From: JBMONI01 sp049324575
Lineage (GTDB): Bacteria > Omnitrophota > Omnitrophia > Omnitrophales > Aquincolibacteriaceae
Direction of reading: 5' to 3'
DNA: 64,000 nt
NCBI GenBank assembly: GCA_049324575.1
Contig: JBMONI010000004.1
Span: 1 to 64,000 of the forward strand
Shown here: one piece after another, positions 1-8,434 of the stretch
How positions within the stretch are numbered: position 1 is the first letter of the stretch
How the letters are laid out: every line of letters begins with the position of its first letter
Translations under genes and position numbers: made by a program
The notes under the pieces: model-generated
The model's input: only the letters and a program-made list of their open reading frames with translations
Databases searched by the model: none
Told to the model about the DNA's origin: nothing

Positions 1-1538
1 TGCTGTTGTTGCTGTTGTTGTTGGTTCTGGTTCTGCTGTTGATTCTGTTGTTGCTGCTGGTCCTGCTCTTTTTGCTCCTGGTCTTTTTTATCCATGCGGT
101 CCTTGGTCTTCTGCAAAAACTCGAGATTGTACTTCGCGTCCTCGTCGTCCGGATCGATATCGAGGGTTTTTTTATAAGCCTCGATGGCCTTTTCGAATTC
201 GCCGAGACGGTAATAGGTATTGCCGAGATTGTAATAAGCGTTGGCCGCAAGCGCCGGGTCTTTGATCTTTTCCGCGTCCTGGAGGCTCTTCTCAAGCTCG
301 GCCCGCGCTTCCTGATACTCGTCCAGACGGTAAAGCGCCGTGCCCAGGTTATAGCGGATCGTGCGGTCCTCCGGGGCCTTGACCTTGGCCTTCTGATAGC
401 TTTCCGCGGCCGATTCGTATTTCTTCTCGGTGAAAAGCGCATTCCCTTTCTTGGCGAGCGAACCCGAAGTATCGATGAACCCGAACTGCCCCAGCGCGAG
501 CAAAAGGATCAGCCCCGCCTGCGCCGGACGCGCCCCGGCCCGGGTCCGCCGCCGGACCCTCATTTCGAAAACAAGAAAAAGAAAAGCCAGCACCAGGAAA
601 AGCTGATAATGGTCTTCGCGTTCGACTACGCTTCGCTCCTGGATGCTGCGTTTTCCGAGCGTCCCCAGATGCTTCTGGATGATCTCGATCTCGGTCTCCC
701 CGGGCGTGCTGGGAAAATAAACGCCGCCGGTCTCTTTCGCGATCTTTTCAAGGAGCGGCGCGTTGAGCTTCGTCATGACCATCGCTCCGGCCCGGTCCTT
801 TTTGAAGCCGACCGGCCTCCCCTTCTCATCTTTCAAAGGGATCGGAGCCCCCTCCTCCGCGCCGAGGCCCACGGTATAGACCCGCACCCCGGCTTTTTTC
901 GCGTTCTCGATCACCGGATCGATGTTCCCCTCGTGATCCTCCCCGTCCGTGAAGACAATCACCGCCTTGTGTTTCATGTCCTGCTCGGAGAACGATTTCA
1001 GGGCCAGCGAAAGGGCACGCTCGAGCGAAGTTCCCGGATACGGAACATGCCCGACCTCCACGGAATCCAGGAACAGGAAAAAGGCCGCATAATCGAGCGT
1101 CAAAGGGGTCTGGAGGAATCCGTGACCGGAGAACGCGACCATGCCCACCCGGTCGCCTTTCAGGTTTTGGACGAAGGATTTGATCTCCATGCGGGCTTTT
1201 TTGAGCCGGTTGGGTTTCACATCCTCGGCCAGCATGCTGAGCGAAGTATCGAGAAGAAAAACGAGATCGATCCCCTTGCGCTCCACTTTTTTCGTCTCCT
1301 CCCCCCATTGAGGACGCGCCAGGGCGAGGACCGCGAAAAAAAGCGCCAGGGCCAGACCGAGGAGCTTAAGCATATCCTCCTGCGGGCGGTAATCGGGAAT
1401 GAGCTTTTGCATCACCGTGGGAAGGTTCCCGAACCGTTTGAGCCTCCGTTTCCAGCTCATTCGCGAAAGGCTGTAGAGAAGCAGAAGCCCCGGCAGGAGC
1501 CAAAGCAGGTTCAGGTAACGGGGTTCGAAGAATTGCAT
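1..1538 (-). CDS. BatB-like VWA-TPR membrane protein (3' end outside window)
   Basis: At least 512 codons are open from the ATG at 1538 to the window edge, with no stop codon. Two N-terminal hydrophobic segments (about residues 8-25 and 58-75) precede a von Willebrand factor A domain with a MIDAS-type DTSLS motif, then further membrane segments, TPR repeats, and a tail made almost only of Gln and Asn at the window edge. VWA plus TPR in one chain matches BatB, or a BatB-BatC fusion, of the aerotolerance-type operons, which act as membrane-anchored partners of MoxR ATPases. The start directly follows the TAG stop of the BatA-like gene, so the two are translationally linked. The client of the complex cannot be read from sequence. 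Confidence 0.85.
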   Translation of the reverse strand, partial: MQFFEPRYLNLLWLLPGLLLLYSLSRMSWKRRLKRFGNLPTVMQKLIPDYRPQEDMLKLLGLALALFFAVLALARPQWGEETKKVERKGIDLVFLLDTSLSMLAEDVKPNRLKKARMEIKSFVQNLKGDRVGMVAFSGHGFLQTPLTLDYAAFFLFLDSVEVGHVPYPGTSLERALSLALKSFSEQDMKHKAVIVFTDGEDHEGNIDPVIENAKKAGVRVYTVGLGAEEGAPIPLKDEKGRPVGFKKDRAGAMVMTKLNAPLLEKIAKETGGVYFPSTPGETEIEIIQKHLGTLGKRSIQERSVVEREDHYQLFLVLAFLFLVFEMRVRRRTRAGARPAQAGLILLLALGQFGFIDTSGSLAKKGNALFTEKKYESAAESYQKAKVKAPEDRTIRYNLGTALYRLDEYQEARAELEKSLQDAEKIKDPALAANAYYNLGNTYYRLGEFEKAIEAYKKTLDIDPDDEDAKYNLEFLQKTKDRMDKKDQEQKEQDQQQQQNQQQNQNQQQQQQQ

Positions 1539-2519
1539 CTAGGGTATCCTCATCAGGATCGTCCGTCTCAGGCACGCTTCGGCCACCAGAAGCACCAGGG
1601 CCGGCAAAAGGAACCAGTGAAAAAGCGGCGCATAGCTCAGGTATTCCTTGACCTTGACCTCGGTTTTTTCCAACTGATTGATCTTCTCGTAGATCTCGGC
1701 CAGCGCGGCCGTATCGCGCGCACGGAAGAACAGCCCGCCGGTGATGTCGGCGATCCGCTTCAGCGTGAACTCATCGATCTCAACGTCGGCTTGGACATAG
1801 CGCTTCCCGAAAAGCGGGTCATCGACCGGGAATGGCACCAACCCGCCCCTCCCGACGCCGATCGTGTAGACCTTGATCCCAAACGTGCGGGCCAATTCGG
1901 CCGCGGTCACGGGATCGATATTGCCGGCATTGTTCTCGCCGTCGGTGATCAGGATGATCACCTTGCTCTTCGCATCGCTGTCCCGTAGCCGGTTCACGGC
2001 CGTCGCGATCCCCATCCCGATCGCGGTCCCGTCCGGGATCATGCCCACATGGATATCCTTCAGGAGCTGGATTAGGATCTCATAATCAAGAGTCAGCGGA
2101 CATTGCGTGAAGGATTTTCCGCTGAAGACCACCAATCCGATCCGGTCGTTCTCGCGGCCGCGGATGAACTTCACCGCCTCCTGTTTGGCGACGGCGATCC
2201 GGTTCTCCGGTTTAAAATCCTCGGCCAACATCGAGCCGGAGATGTCCAAGGCGATGACGATATCGACCCCTTTCGTCTGGTATTCCCGTTCCGCGTTGAC
2301 GCGTTCCGGACGCGCCATCGCGACGACCAGAAGGACAAGCGCCAGCGCCCGGAGCCACGGAAGCCCCCGGTAACCGACCGCCCGGAGGGAGAGAAGCGGA
2401 TTGCGCACGACGTCGACGCGCGAGAACGGGAGCGCGACCGTTTCCCTCCGTTTCGAAAGATAATAGAGGACCGGTAAAAGCAGGAGGATCAAAAAGACCG
2501 CGGGGCTTCTAAACTCCAT
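1539..2519 (-). CDS. BatA-like von Willebrand factor A membrane protein
   Basis: 326 residues. Membrane segments lie near residues 5-22 and 57-70 and at about 300-317, enclosing a VWA domain whose MIDAS begins DISGSM. This is the usual BatA layout: two N-terminal helices, a metal-binding VWA domain and a C-terminal helix. Such proteins work at the membrane with MoxR AAA+ ATPases and DUF58 proteins, probably in folding or assembly of envelope components. The start overlaps the end of the upstream BatD-like gene by 11 bases, and the stop abuts the BatB-like start, so it sits in the middle of one operon. Family assignment is firm; the process served is unknown. Confidence 0.9.
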   Translation of the reverse strand: MEFRSPAVFLILLLLPVLYYLSKRRETVALPFSRVDVVRNPLLSLRAVGYRGLPWLRALALVLLVVAMARPERVNAEREYQTKGVDIVIALDISGSMLAEDFKPENRIAVAKQEAVKFIRGRENDRIGLVVFSGKSFTQCPLTLDYEILIQLLKDIHVGMIPDGTAIGMGIATAVNRLRDSDAKSKVIILITDGENNAGNIDPVTAAELARTFGIKVYTIGVGRGGLVPFPVDDPLFGKRYVQADVEIDEFTLKRIADITGGLFFRARDTAALAEIYEKINQLEKTEVKVKEYLSYAPLFHWFLLPALVLLVAEACLRRTILMRIP

Positions 2520-3465
2520 CGCCAGCCTCCTCGGCCTTCGGTGCTTCCTTGGGCGCGCAAGCCTCGACGATCTCCTTGGACTCGCGATTGATCGTCTGGA
2601 CCCGCGAGCCTTCCGGTTTCCATTTCGCGAATTTGGCGAGATCAGCCGCTTCGAGGACTTCCCGTATCTTCTGAGCCAGCTCTAGCGGAAGGTCCTTGGG
2701 GCGAAGGTCGCGCATCACCTCGTCGGTCGTCGATTCGATCGCCTGGATCCCATAGCGGCGGCCGAAATAATGGCGGAGGATCTCGGAGAGTTTCAGGTAA
2801 TAATCCCTGAATTTCCCGCGTGGCAGGAGGTCCGATTCAAACAGGCGGTTGAGCTCGAAAAAGGCCTCCTCCTCGGCCGTCATCGGCGGCCGGGCTGGCT
2901 CGAGGACCCGGGGGCCCCGGCGCTTCAGCCAAAGAGCTAAACCCCCCAGCGACAGGGCCAAAAGGACCCCTAAAAGGCCCCAGAAAAGGCCCTTTTTCCC
3001 TAAAGCCAGGACACCCTTGATATCCCGGATATCGGTCTTTTCGACCCCTTCGGCGACGCTTTTGATGGTCAGGTAGATCTTCTGGGTCGAGACGGTCCCA
3101 GCCTCTCCCCCCTTCCCCAGATACCGGATCTCAACGGGGTCCAGAATATGCTCTCCCAGCTGATAGGCGGTCAGGACGAACTTCTTTCCCTGGACCTGAA
3201 AACCTTTCTCATCCTTGCGGAATTCGTCGATCTTCTTGATCCGAAAAAGGTCGGGGTTGGGAACCGGGATCGTCGAAACGACTTGGATCCCCTCCTGGGC
3301 CCGGATCGTGACGGTGTAGGTCACATGATCGCCGATCGTAATGAAGGCCCGGTCGACCTCGGCCTTGACCGAGATCTCCGGCCCCGGGTCGGCCGCGAAA
3401 GAAGACGGGATCCCTGCCGCAAGAAAAAGAAGCGGAGTGAGAAAAAAGATCGTCCGGAACCTCAT
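2509..3465 (-). CDS. BatD/DUF4381-like secreted-anchored protein
   Basis: 318 residues. A signal peptide (about residues 1-24, Ala-rich cleavage region) is followed by a beta-rich extracytoplasmic domain, one membrane helix near 158-180 and a cytoplasmic helical tail. This is the layout of BatD or DUF4381 proteins found between DUF58 and BatA genes. It overlaps the DUF58 gene upstream by 4 bases and BatA downstream by 11. The role is probably structural within the MoxR-Bat membrane complex. A second protein of the same layout is encoded at 5341-6219, so the operon has two BatD-like members. Confidence 0.75.
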   Translation of the reverse strand: MRFRTIFFLTPLLFLAAGIPSSFAADPGPEISVKAEVDRAFITIGDHVTYTVTIRAQEGIQVVSTIPVPNPDLFRIKKIDEFRKDEKGFQVQGKKFVLTAYQLGEHILDPVEIRYLGKGGEAGTVSTQKIYLTIKSVAEGVEKTDIRDIKGVLALGKKGLFWGLLGVLLALSLGGLALWLKRRGPRVLEPARPPMTAEEEAFFELNRLFESDLLPRGKFRDYYLKLSEILRHYFGRRYGIQAIESTTDEVMRDLRPKDLPLELAQKIREVLEAADLAKFAKWKPEGSRVQTINRESKEIVEACAPKEAPKAEEAGDGV

Positions 3466-4337
3466 AGCCTTTTTTCCCGGATCTTGAAGAACTTCATGAT
3501 CGGCTCGACATAAGAACTTTCCGCCGAGATCTGGATGCGGTCGATCCCGAGCGATTTGAACAGGCGGTCGAGGTCTTCGTCTCTTTTCTGGGCTTCTTTC
3601 TTGAACTTGGCGGCAAGAAAAGGACTCGAAAAATCCGCCATCACGGTTTCCCCGCTTTCGGGGTCCCGCACCTCGACCAAGCCGATAGGAGGCAGTTTTT
3701 CTTCCCGGGCATCTTTCAGGTGGATCGCGATCACATCGTGCTTGCGGCTGAGGATCTTGAGGGATTTTTCGTACCCGCGGTCCATGAAATCCGAGATCAC
3801 GAAAACGACCGCGGTCCGCGTCAGGACATGGCTCAAATGTTCGAACGCCGCGCGAAGGCAGGTCCGTTTGCGCTTGGGACGGTAATAGAGGATCTCGCGC
3901 ACGACCCGCAGGACATGCATCTTCCCTTTTTTGACCGGCACGGTCTTTTCGACCTCGTCGGTCACGATCACCAGGCCCGTTTTGTCGTTGTTCTTCACCG
4001 CGGAGAAGGCGAGCAGCGCCGTGATCTCGGCCGCCACTTCGGCCTTGAGGCGCTCGCCGGAGCCGAAATACTGGGAGCCCGACATATCGACCACGAAAAG
4101 GACCGTGAGTTCGCGCTCCTCGACGAATTTCTTGACGAAAGCGCCCTGGGAGCGGGCGGTCACGTTCCAGTCGATCGTCCGGATATCGTCCCCGGGGACG
4201 TATTCGCGCACATCCGCGAACTCGATCCCCTGCCCTTTGAAGACAGAGTGGTACTCGCCTCCGAACAGGTCGTTGACAAGACGCGTGGTCCGGATCTCGA
4301 TATGACGGACTTTACGCAGGATCTCTTTTTCGATCAT
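3462..4337 (-). CDS. DUF58 family protein (MoxR-associated)
   Basis: 291 residues without membrane segments or signal peptide. The N-terminal half carries the DUF58 signature region (a YVPGDDIRTIDWN motif near residues 47-59) and the rest folds like a VWA domain (VVDMSGS, near residue 90). DUF58 proteins are standard partners of MoxR ATPases. The gene overlaps moxR upstream and the BatD-like gene downstream by 4 bases each (ATGA type), which indicates coupled translation. The biochemical function of DUF58 proteins is not established. Confidence 0.9.
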   Translation of the reverse strand: MIEKEILRKVRHIEIRTTRLVNDLFGGEYHSVFKGQGIEFADVREYVPGDDIRTIDWNVTARSQGAFVKKFVEERELTVLFVVDMSGSQYFGSGERLKAEVAAEITALLAFSAVKNNDKTGLVIVTDEVEKTVPVKKGKMHVLRVVREILYYRPKRKRTCLRAAFEHLSHVLTRTAVVFVISDFMDRGYEKSLKILSRKHDVIAIHLKDAREEKLPPIGLVEVRDPESGETVMADFSSPFLAAKFKKEAQKRDEDLDRLFKSLGIDRIQISAESSYVEPIMKFFKIREKRL

Positions 4338-5323
4338 GGAACTTCGATCTGGTCAAAGATCTTTTTTACGATGTCATCCGAGGTCGTTTCCTCGGCTTCG
4401 GCTTCATAGGTCACAAGCACGCGGTGGCGGAGGACGTCCAGGCCGATCTGCTTGATATCGTCCGGGGTCACATAGCCGCGGCCTCTCAGGAACGCGTGCG
4501 CTTTCGCGGCCACGATCAGCGCGATGCTCGCGCGCGGCGAAGCCCCGTAGGCCACGAGCGGCTTCAGGCTGTCCAGCTTGAACTCCTCGGGCTGGCGCGT
4601 GGCGAACACAAGGTCGAGGACGTAGTCCTTGACCTTCTCGTCGACATAGATCCGGCTCATGATCTCGCGCAGATGGAGGATCTTCCCGGGGTCCATCACC
4701 TTATGCACCTGGATCGGACGGCCGGTCGACATGCGCTCGATGATCTCCTTTTCTTCTTTTTTGTTCGGATAGGAAACCACCAGCTTCAGCATGAACCGGT
4801 CGACTTGCGCTTCCGGCAACGGATAGGTCCCTTCCTGTTCGATGGGATTCTGCGTCGCGAGCACCAGGAACGGCTGGGGCAGCGGGAAGGTCTTTTCCCC
4901 GATCGTGACCTGGCGTTCCTGCATCGCTTCAAGAAGCGCGCTCTGGACCTTGGAGGGAGCGCGGTTGATCTCATCCGCCAGGATGATGTTGGAGAAGATC
5001 GGCCCGTGTTTGGTCGTGAAGGAGCCGTCTTTGGGATTATAGACCAGCGTTCCGACCACATCGGCCGGCAAAAGGTCCGGCGTGAACTGGATGCGCTGGA
5101 ATTTGGTGTCGATCGCCTGGGCGAGGGTCCGGACCGACATCGTCTTCGCAAGGCCGGGAACGCCTTCGATCAGAACGTGTCCGTCCGCCAAGAGGGCGAT
5201 CAAAAGCCGTTCGACCAGGTACTGCTGGCCGACGATCACTTTGCCGATCTCCCGCACGAGGTCCTGCAAGACGGGGCTTGCGTTCTTCACCTGCTCGCTG
5301 ATTTCTTTGACTGAAACGTCCAT
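4334..5323 (-). CDS. MoxR family AAA+ ATPase
   Basis: 329 residues of a MoxR-type AAA+ ATPase: Walker A GVPGLAKT at residues 54-61, Walker B ILADEINR with the family's RAPSKVQ continuation, sensor 1 ATQNP, and a C-terminal lid domain. MoxR proteins are chaperone-like ATPases that act with VWA-domain partners, here BatA, BatB and the DUF58 protein encoded immediately downstream. An AGGAGG-like ribosome site precedes the ATG, and the end overlaps the DUF58 start by 4 bases. Length and motifs match the family fully. Confidence 0.95.
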   Translation of the reverse strand: MDVSVKEISEQVKNASPVLQDLVREIGKVIVGQQYLVERLLIALLADGHVLIEGVPGLAKTMSVRTLAQAIDTKFQRIQFTPDLLPADVVGTLVYNPKDGSFTTKHGPIFSNIILADEINRAPSKVQSALLEAMQERQVTIGEKTFPLPQPFLVLATQNPIEQEGTYPLPEAQVDRFMLKLVVSYPNKKEEKEIIERMSTGRPIQVHKVMDPGKILHLREIMSRIYVDEKVKDYVLDLVFATRQPEEFKLDSLKPLVAYGASPRASIALIVAAKAHAFLRGRGYVTPDDIKQIGLDVLRHRVLVTYEAEAEETTSDDIVKKIFDQIEVP

Positions 5324-5340
5324 GAAAAACCTCCTTGGGG

Positions 5341-6219
5341 TTAAAGATTGCCAACAATGGTTTTGCTGTGAATGAATTTTTTGATCCCGGCGATCAAAGG
5401 GTCGAGCTTGGCCTTGACCGGAGCTTCGCCCGCATAACGCATGGCGTGGAGCGATTCAAAAACTGAACGGATGAAAGCGGTTTCCGAACGTTCGAATCCG
5501 CGCGCCTGAAGGTCTTCGAGGATCCCCGTCTCTCCCGCGCGGGCGGGATCGATCGCGAAACGCGCGGCCAAATAATCCACCAGGATCGTATGGAGATCCT
5601 TCACGAACTCCCCTTTCCGGTCCGGATCGTAGCCGGCATCCAGGGCCTGGAGCCGCGCGATCGCCTTTGCTTCGAGCGTCACGGGGCCTTCCGGCAAGGC
5701 CGGACTCTTGGAGCGCGCCCGCACCCCAAGGGCGATCAGCCCCGCCAAGATCGCTGCCGTCAGGGCCAGGCCTAGCCCGATCCGCACGGCCGGATCCTTT
5801 CGCCCCCTCACTTCGACTGCCAGGTCCGGTACGACAAAGCTTCCGCCCGTCTCTTTGAGCGGGTCCGCATAGGCGACCCGCAGGCTTCGGATCGATGCAC
5901 TTCCGGCCTTGAGCGGCCGGTAGACCAGCGTGAAAAATTTACGAAGCATCTCGCGACGGCCTTCCACAAAGGATTCGAGCCCCTCTCCCTGGTCCTCGAG
6001 CTCGAGATTGTCGAGCGCGGCCGGTGTCAGGGTGAAGACATAATCGGCCTCGGCCTTGGACCAAGTCGCGGTGATGGAAAGCGTGACCGGGGTATCGAGT
6101 GCGATCCGGGGTTCGGAAAGTTCGTAACTGAAAGCGGGCTTGGCGAGGAGCGGACCGGAAGCGATCAGCATCCCTGCGGCAAGAAGGAAACACGGATAAT
6201 AACACTTGAAAGGGATCAC
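5341..6219 (-). CDS. BatD-like membrane-anchored protein, first gene of the MoxR operon
   Basis: 292 residues from a GTG start at 6219. The N-terminus is hydrophobic (signal peptide or anchor, cleavage perhaps after LLAKPA), followed by a beta-sandwich-like extracytoplasmic domain, one membrane helix near residues 150-170 and a helical cytoplasmic domain. It resembles the BatD-like protein at 2509-3465 in layout. The frame stays open upstream to an ATG at 6309, but that extension would translate the hairpin behind dnaK and a promoter, so I rejected it. The GTG sits 7 bases after a good -10 box (TAGAAT) and has no Shine-Dalgarno sequence, which suggests a leaderless message. An internal ATG at 6171 is the alternative start. 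Confidence 0.65.
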   Translation of the reverse strand: MIPFKCYYPCFLLAAGMLIASGPLLAKPAFSYELSEPRIALDTPVTLSITATWSKAEADYVFTLTPAALDNLELEDQGEGLESFVEGRREMLRKFFTLVYRPLKAGSASIRSLRVAYADPLKETGGSFVVPDLAVEVRGRKDPAVRIGLGLALTAAILAGLIALGVRARSKSPALPEGPVTLEAKAIARLQALDAGYDPDRKGEFVKDLHTILVDYLAARFAIDPARAGETGILEDLQARGFERSETAFIRSVFESLHAMRYAGEAPVKAKLDPLIAGIKKFIHSKTIVGNL

Positions 6220-6229
6220 AGGTGTTATT
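6198..6229. promoter_or_regulatory. Inverted repeat over the MoxR operon start (possible operator)
   Basis: Perfect 8-bp arms AATAACAC (6198-6205) and GTGTTATT (6222-6229) are separated by 16 bases. The repeat covers the -10 box edge, the predicted transcription start and the GTG start codon, a position that fits a repressor site. No known regulator's consensus is recognised. Confidence 0.35.
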
Positions 6230-6255
6230 CTAGCCGCTCTGCAGGGGGCGTTCAA
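6227..6255 (-). promoter_or_regulatory. Sigma-70-type promoter of the MoxR/Bat operon
   Basis: On the minus strand a -35 box TTGAAC (6250-6255) and a -10 box TAGAAT (6227-6232) are separated by exactly 17 bases. The predicted start of transcription falls on or next to the GTG at 6219. This gives the operon its own promoter behind dnaK. Confidence 0.55.
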
Positions 6256-6282
6256 TTCCCTTTTCCGGCGTCGCGGCGGGCG

Positions 6283-6304
6283 GCCGGGCGCTTGCGCGCC
6301 CGGC
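6283..6304 (-). terminator. Hairpin behind dnaK
   Basis: A perfect 9-bp GC-only stem closes on a GCAA tetraloop (minus strand) 8 bases after the dnaK stop. No T tract follows, so it may protect the 3' end or slow polymerase rather than act as a classical intrinsic terminator. Confidence 0.5.
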
Positions 6305-6312
6305 GCCATGAC

Positions 6313-8244
6313 TTATTCCTTGTCTTTCTTTTTCTTTTCGTCTTCGTCGACGACCTCATAATCCGCGTCGACCACGTCCTCTTTGCCGCCCTTGGCGCCC
6401 TCGGCACCCGGCTTTCCTTTGCCGGCCTGGGCCTTCTTGGCGGCTTCTTCATAGATCTTCTGCGCGATCGTATGCGAGGCCGTCGTCAGTTTCTGCGCCG
6501 CCTGCTCCAGCGTCTCTTTGGAATCCGATTTCAAGGATTCCTTGGCCTCCTTCAAGGCCTCTTCGACGCGCTTTTTCTCTTCGTCGGAGATCTTGGCGCC
6601 GTACTCGCGGACACTTTTCTCGGTCTGATAGATCAGATTGTCGAGATAGTTCCGCGCGGTCACGGTCTCATGTTTCTTTTTATCCTCGTCCGCATGCGTG
6701 CCCGCTTCCTTGACGAGCTTGTCGATCTCCTCTTTGGAAAGCCCCGAAGAGGATTCGATCCGGATCTTCTGTTCCTTTCCGGTCCCCAGGTCCTTGGCGG
6801 ACACGTGGACGATCCCGTTTGCGTCGATATCGAAGGTCACTTCGATCTGCGGAACGCCGCGAGGCGCGGGCGGGATCCCCTCCAGGTTGAAAAGCCCGAG
6901 GACGCGATTGTATTCGGCCATCTCGCGTTCGCCCTGGAGCACCTTCACGGTCACCGCGGTCTGATTGTCGGCCGCGGTGGAAAAGATCTCGGACTTCTTG
7001 CACGGAATGGTCGTGTTGCGCTCGATCAGTTTGGTCATCACCCCGCCCAGGGTCTCGATCCCGAGCGAGAGGGGCGTCACATCGAGGAGCAGGATATCTT
7101 TGACATCGCCTTTCAGCACCCCGCCCTGGATGGCCGCCCCGACAGCGACCACTTCGTCCGGGTTCACGCCCTGATGCGGCTCTTTCTTGAAGAGCTCGCG
7201 GACTTTCTGCACGACGGCCGGCATGCGGGTCTGACCGCCAACGAGGATCACTTCATCGATCTTCTCGGGCCCGATCCCCGCGTCTTTCAAGGCGTTCAGG
7301 CACGGCTGCACGCTCCGCTCGATCAGGTCCTCGACCAGCTGTTCCAGCTTGGCGCGCGAAAGATTGAGCAAAAGGTGTTTCGGCCCCGAGGCGTCGGCCG
7401 TGATGAACGGCAGGTTGATCTCCGTGTTCTGGGAAGTCGACAATTCGCATTTCGCCTTCTCGGCCGCCTCTTTCAAACGTTGAAGCGCCATGCGGTCCTT
7501 GGAAAGATCGATCCCCTCGGATTTCTTGAATTCGGCGACCAGCCACTCGATGATCTTCTGGTCGAAATCGTCGCCGCCCAGGTGCGTGTCCCCGTTGGTG
7601 GCCTTGACCTCGAAAACGCCGTCCCCGATCTCCAGGATGGAAATATCGAACGTTCCGCCGCCCAGGTCATAGACCGCGATGGTTTCGTTCTTTTTCTTGT
7701 CGAGTCCGTACGCCAGCGATGCCGCAGTCGGTTCGTTGATGATCCGCAGCACTTCGAGTCCCGCGATCTGCCCGGCATCTTTGGTGGCTTGACGCTGGGA
7801 GTCATTGAAATACGCGGGGACCGTGATCACGGCTTGCGTCACCGTTTCGCCCAGATAAGCCTCCGCATCCGCTTTCAGTTTTTGGAGGACCATAGCGGAG
7901 ATCTCCGGCGGCGTGAAATCCCGGTTTTCGATCGGGACATGGATCACGGCCTCGCCGTGTTTGCCGGTCTTCGTGCGGAACGGAACGAGTTCGCTTTCCC
8001 GCTTGACTTCCTCATAGCGCCGGCCGATGAAACGTTTGGCGCTGAAAATGGTATTTTCAGGGTTTGTCACGGCTTGCCGTTTGGCCGCCTGTCCGACAAT
8101 TCTTTCTTTGGTTTTTGTGAAGGCCACCACCGACGGGGTGGTACGGTTGCCTTCCTTATTCGGGATCACTTTGGGCTCGCCGCCTTCCATGATCGCCACG
8201 CAGGAATTGGTCGTTCCGAGATCAATACCGATTACTTTGGACAT
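6313..8244 (-). CDS. dnaK: Molecular chaperone DnaK (Hsp70)
   Basis: 643 residues, full Hsp70 length. The N-terminal ATPase domain opens with GIDLGTTNSCVA, continues with the phosphate-2 motif DLGGGTFD and an adenosine-motif-like VGGQTRMP, and is followed by the substrate-binding domain (about 390-510) and the helical lid. The C-terminus ends in an acidic and Lys-rich tail with a DADYEVVDE stretch, as in many bacterial DnaKs. It refolds cytosolic proteins with DnaJ and GrpE, whose genes are not adjacent here. A strong GGAGGTGA ribosome site lies just before the ATG. It is probably transcribed alone, from the 190-base region upstream to the hairpin at 6283-6304. Conserved along its entire length. 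Confidence 0.98.
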   Translation of the reverse strand: MSKVIGIDLGTTNSCVAIMEGGEPKVIPNKEGNRTTPSVVAFTKTKERIVGQAAKRQAVTNPENTIFSAKRFIGRRYEEVKRESELVPFRTKTGKHGEAVIHVPIENRDFTPPEISAMVLQKLKADAEAYLGETVTQAVITVPAYFNDSQRQATKDAGQIAGLEVLRIINEPTAASLAYGLDKKKNETIAVYDLGGGTFDISILEIGDGVFEVKATNGDTHLGGDDFDQKIIEWLVAEFKKSEGIDLSKDRMALQRLKEAAEKAKCELSTSQNTEINLPFITADASGPKHLLLNLSRAKLEQLVEDLIERSVQPCLNALKDAGIGPEKIDEVILVGGQTRMPAVVQKVRELFKKEPHQGVNPDEVVAVGAAIQGGVLKGDVKDILLLDVTPLSLGIETLGGVMTKLIERNTTIPCKKSEIFSTAADNQTAVTVKVLQGEREMAEYNRVLGLFNLEGIPPAPRGVPQIEVTFDIDANGIVHVSAKDLGTGKEQKIRIESSSGLSKEEIDKLVKEAGTHADEDKKKHETVTARNYLDNLIYQTEKSVREYGAKISDEEKKRVEEALKEAKESLKSDSKETLEQAAQKLTTASHTIAQKIYEEAAKKAQAGKGKPGAEGAKGGKEDVVDADYEVVDEDEKKKKDKE

Positions 8245-8276
8245 AAGTCACCTCCATGAGTTCTTTTCTTCTTCCT

Positions 8277-8292
8277 ACCAATATCCATGCCA
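8277..8292 (-). promoter_or_regulatory. Possible sigma-54 promoter upstream of dnaK
   Basis: Minus-strand TGGCAT-N5-TTGGT matches the -24/-12 layout (TGGCAC-N5-TTGCW) except at two positions, one of them the normally invariant C of the -12 element. It ends 32 bases before the dnaK ATG. The next gene upstream encodes a sigma-54 activator. The mismatch keeps this speculative. Confidence 0.25.
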
Positions 8293-8388
8293 AACAGGGT
8301 GTAAAATCGGCTTGTGGTAAGTCCTTTATTTTAAAAGAGTTAAAGGTGAGACTCGACTCAGCGAACTGGAGGATCAGGGTTCCGTGCG

Positions 8389-8417
8389 ATAAAGACACAC
8401 TGAAAGTGTATCTTTAT
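8389..8417 (-). terminator. Hairpin behind the trp/two-component operon
   Basis: Twelve-base arms (ATAAAGACACAC and GTGTATCTTTAT on the plus strand, one G.U pair in RNA) enclose a 5-base loop. It lies 17 bases behind the response regulator stop and ahead of the dnaK promoter region. The T-rich end of the stem is not followed by a clear T tract, so it could be a weak terminator or an operator. Confidence 0.45.
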
Positions 8418-8434
8418 GACACACGACCGAAGGG

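Noticed and set aside
6..1988. Long plus-strand open frame opposite the BatB/BatA genes
   Set aside because: It is the antisense shadow of GC-rich coding sequence; the minus strand encodes clear VWA, membrane and TPR domains over the same bases.
6292..8259. 655-codon plus-strand open frame opposite dnaK
   Set aside because: dnaK on the minus strand is unmistakable; the plus-strand translation has no domain and shows the composition of a reverse-complement shadow.
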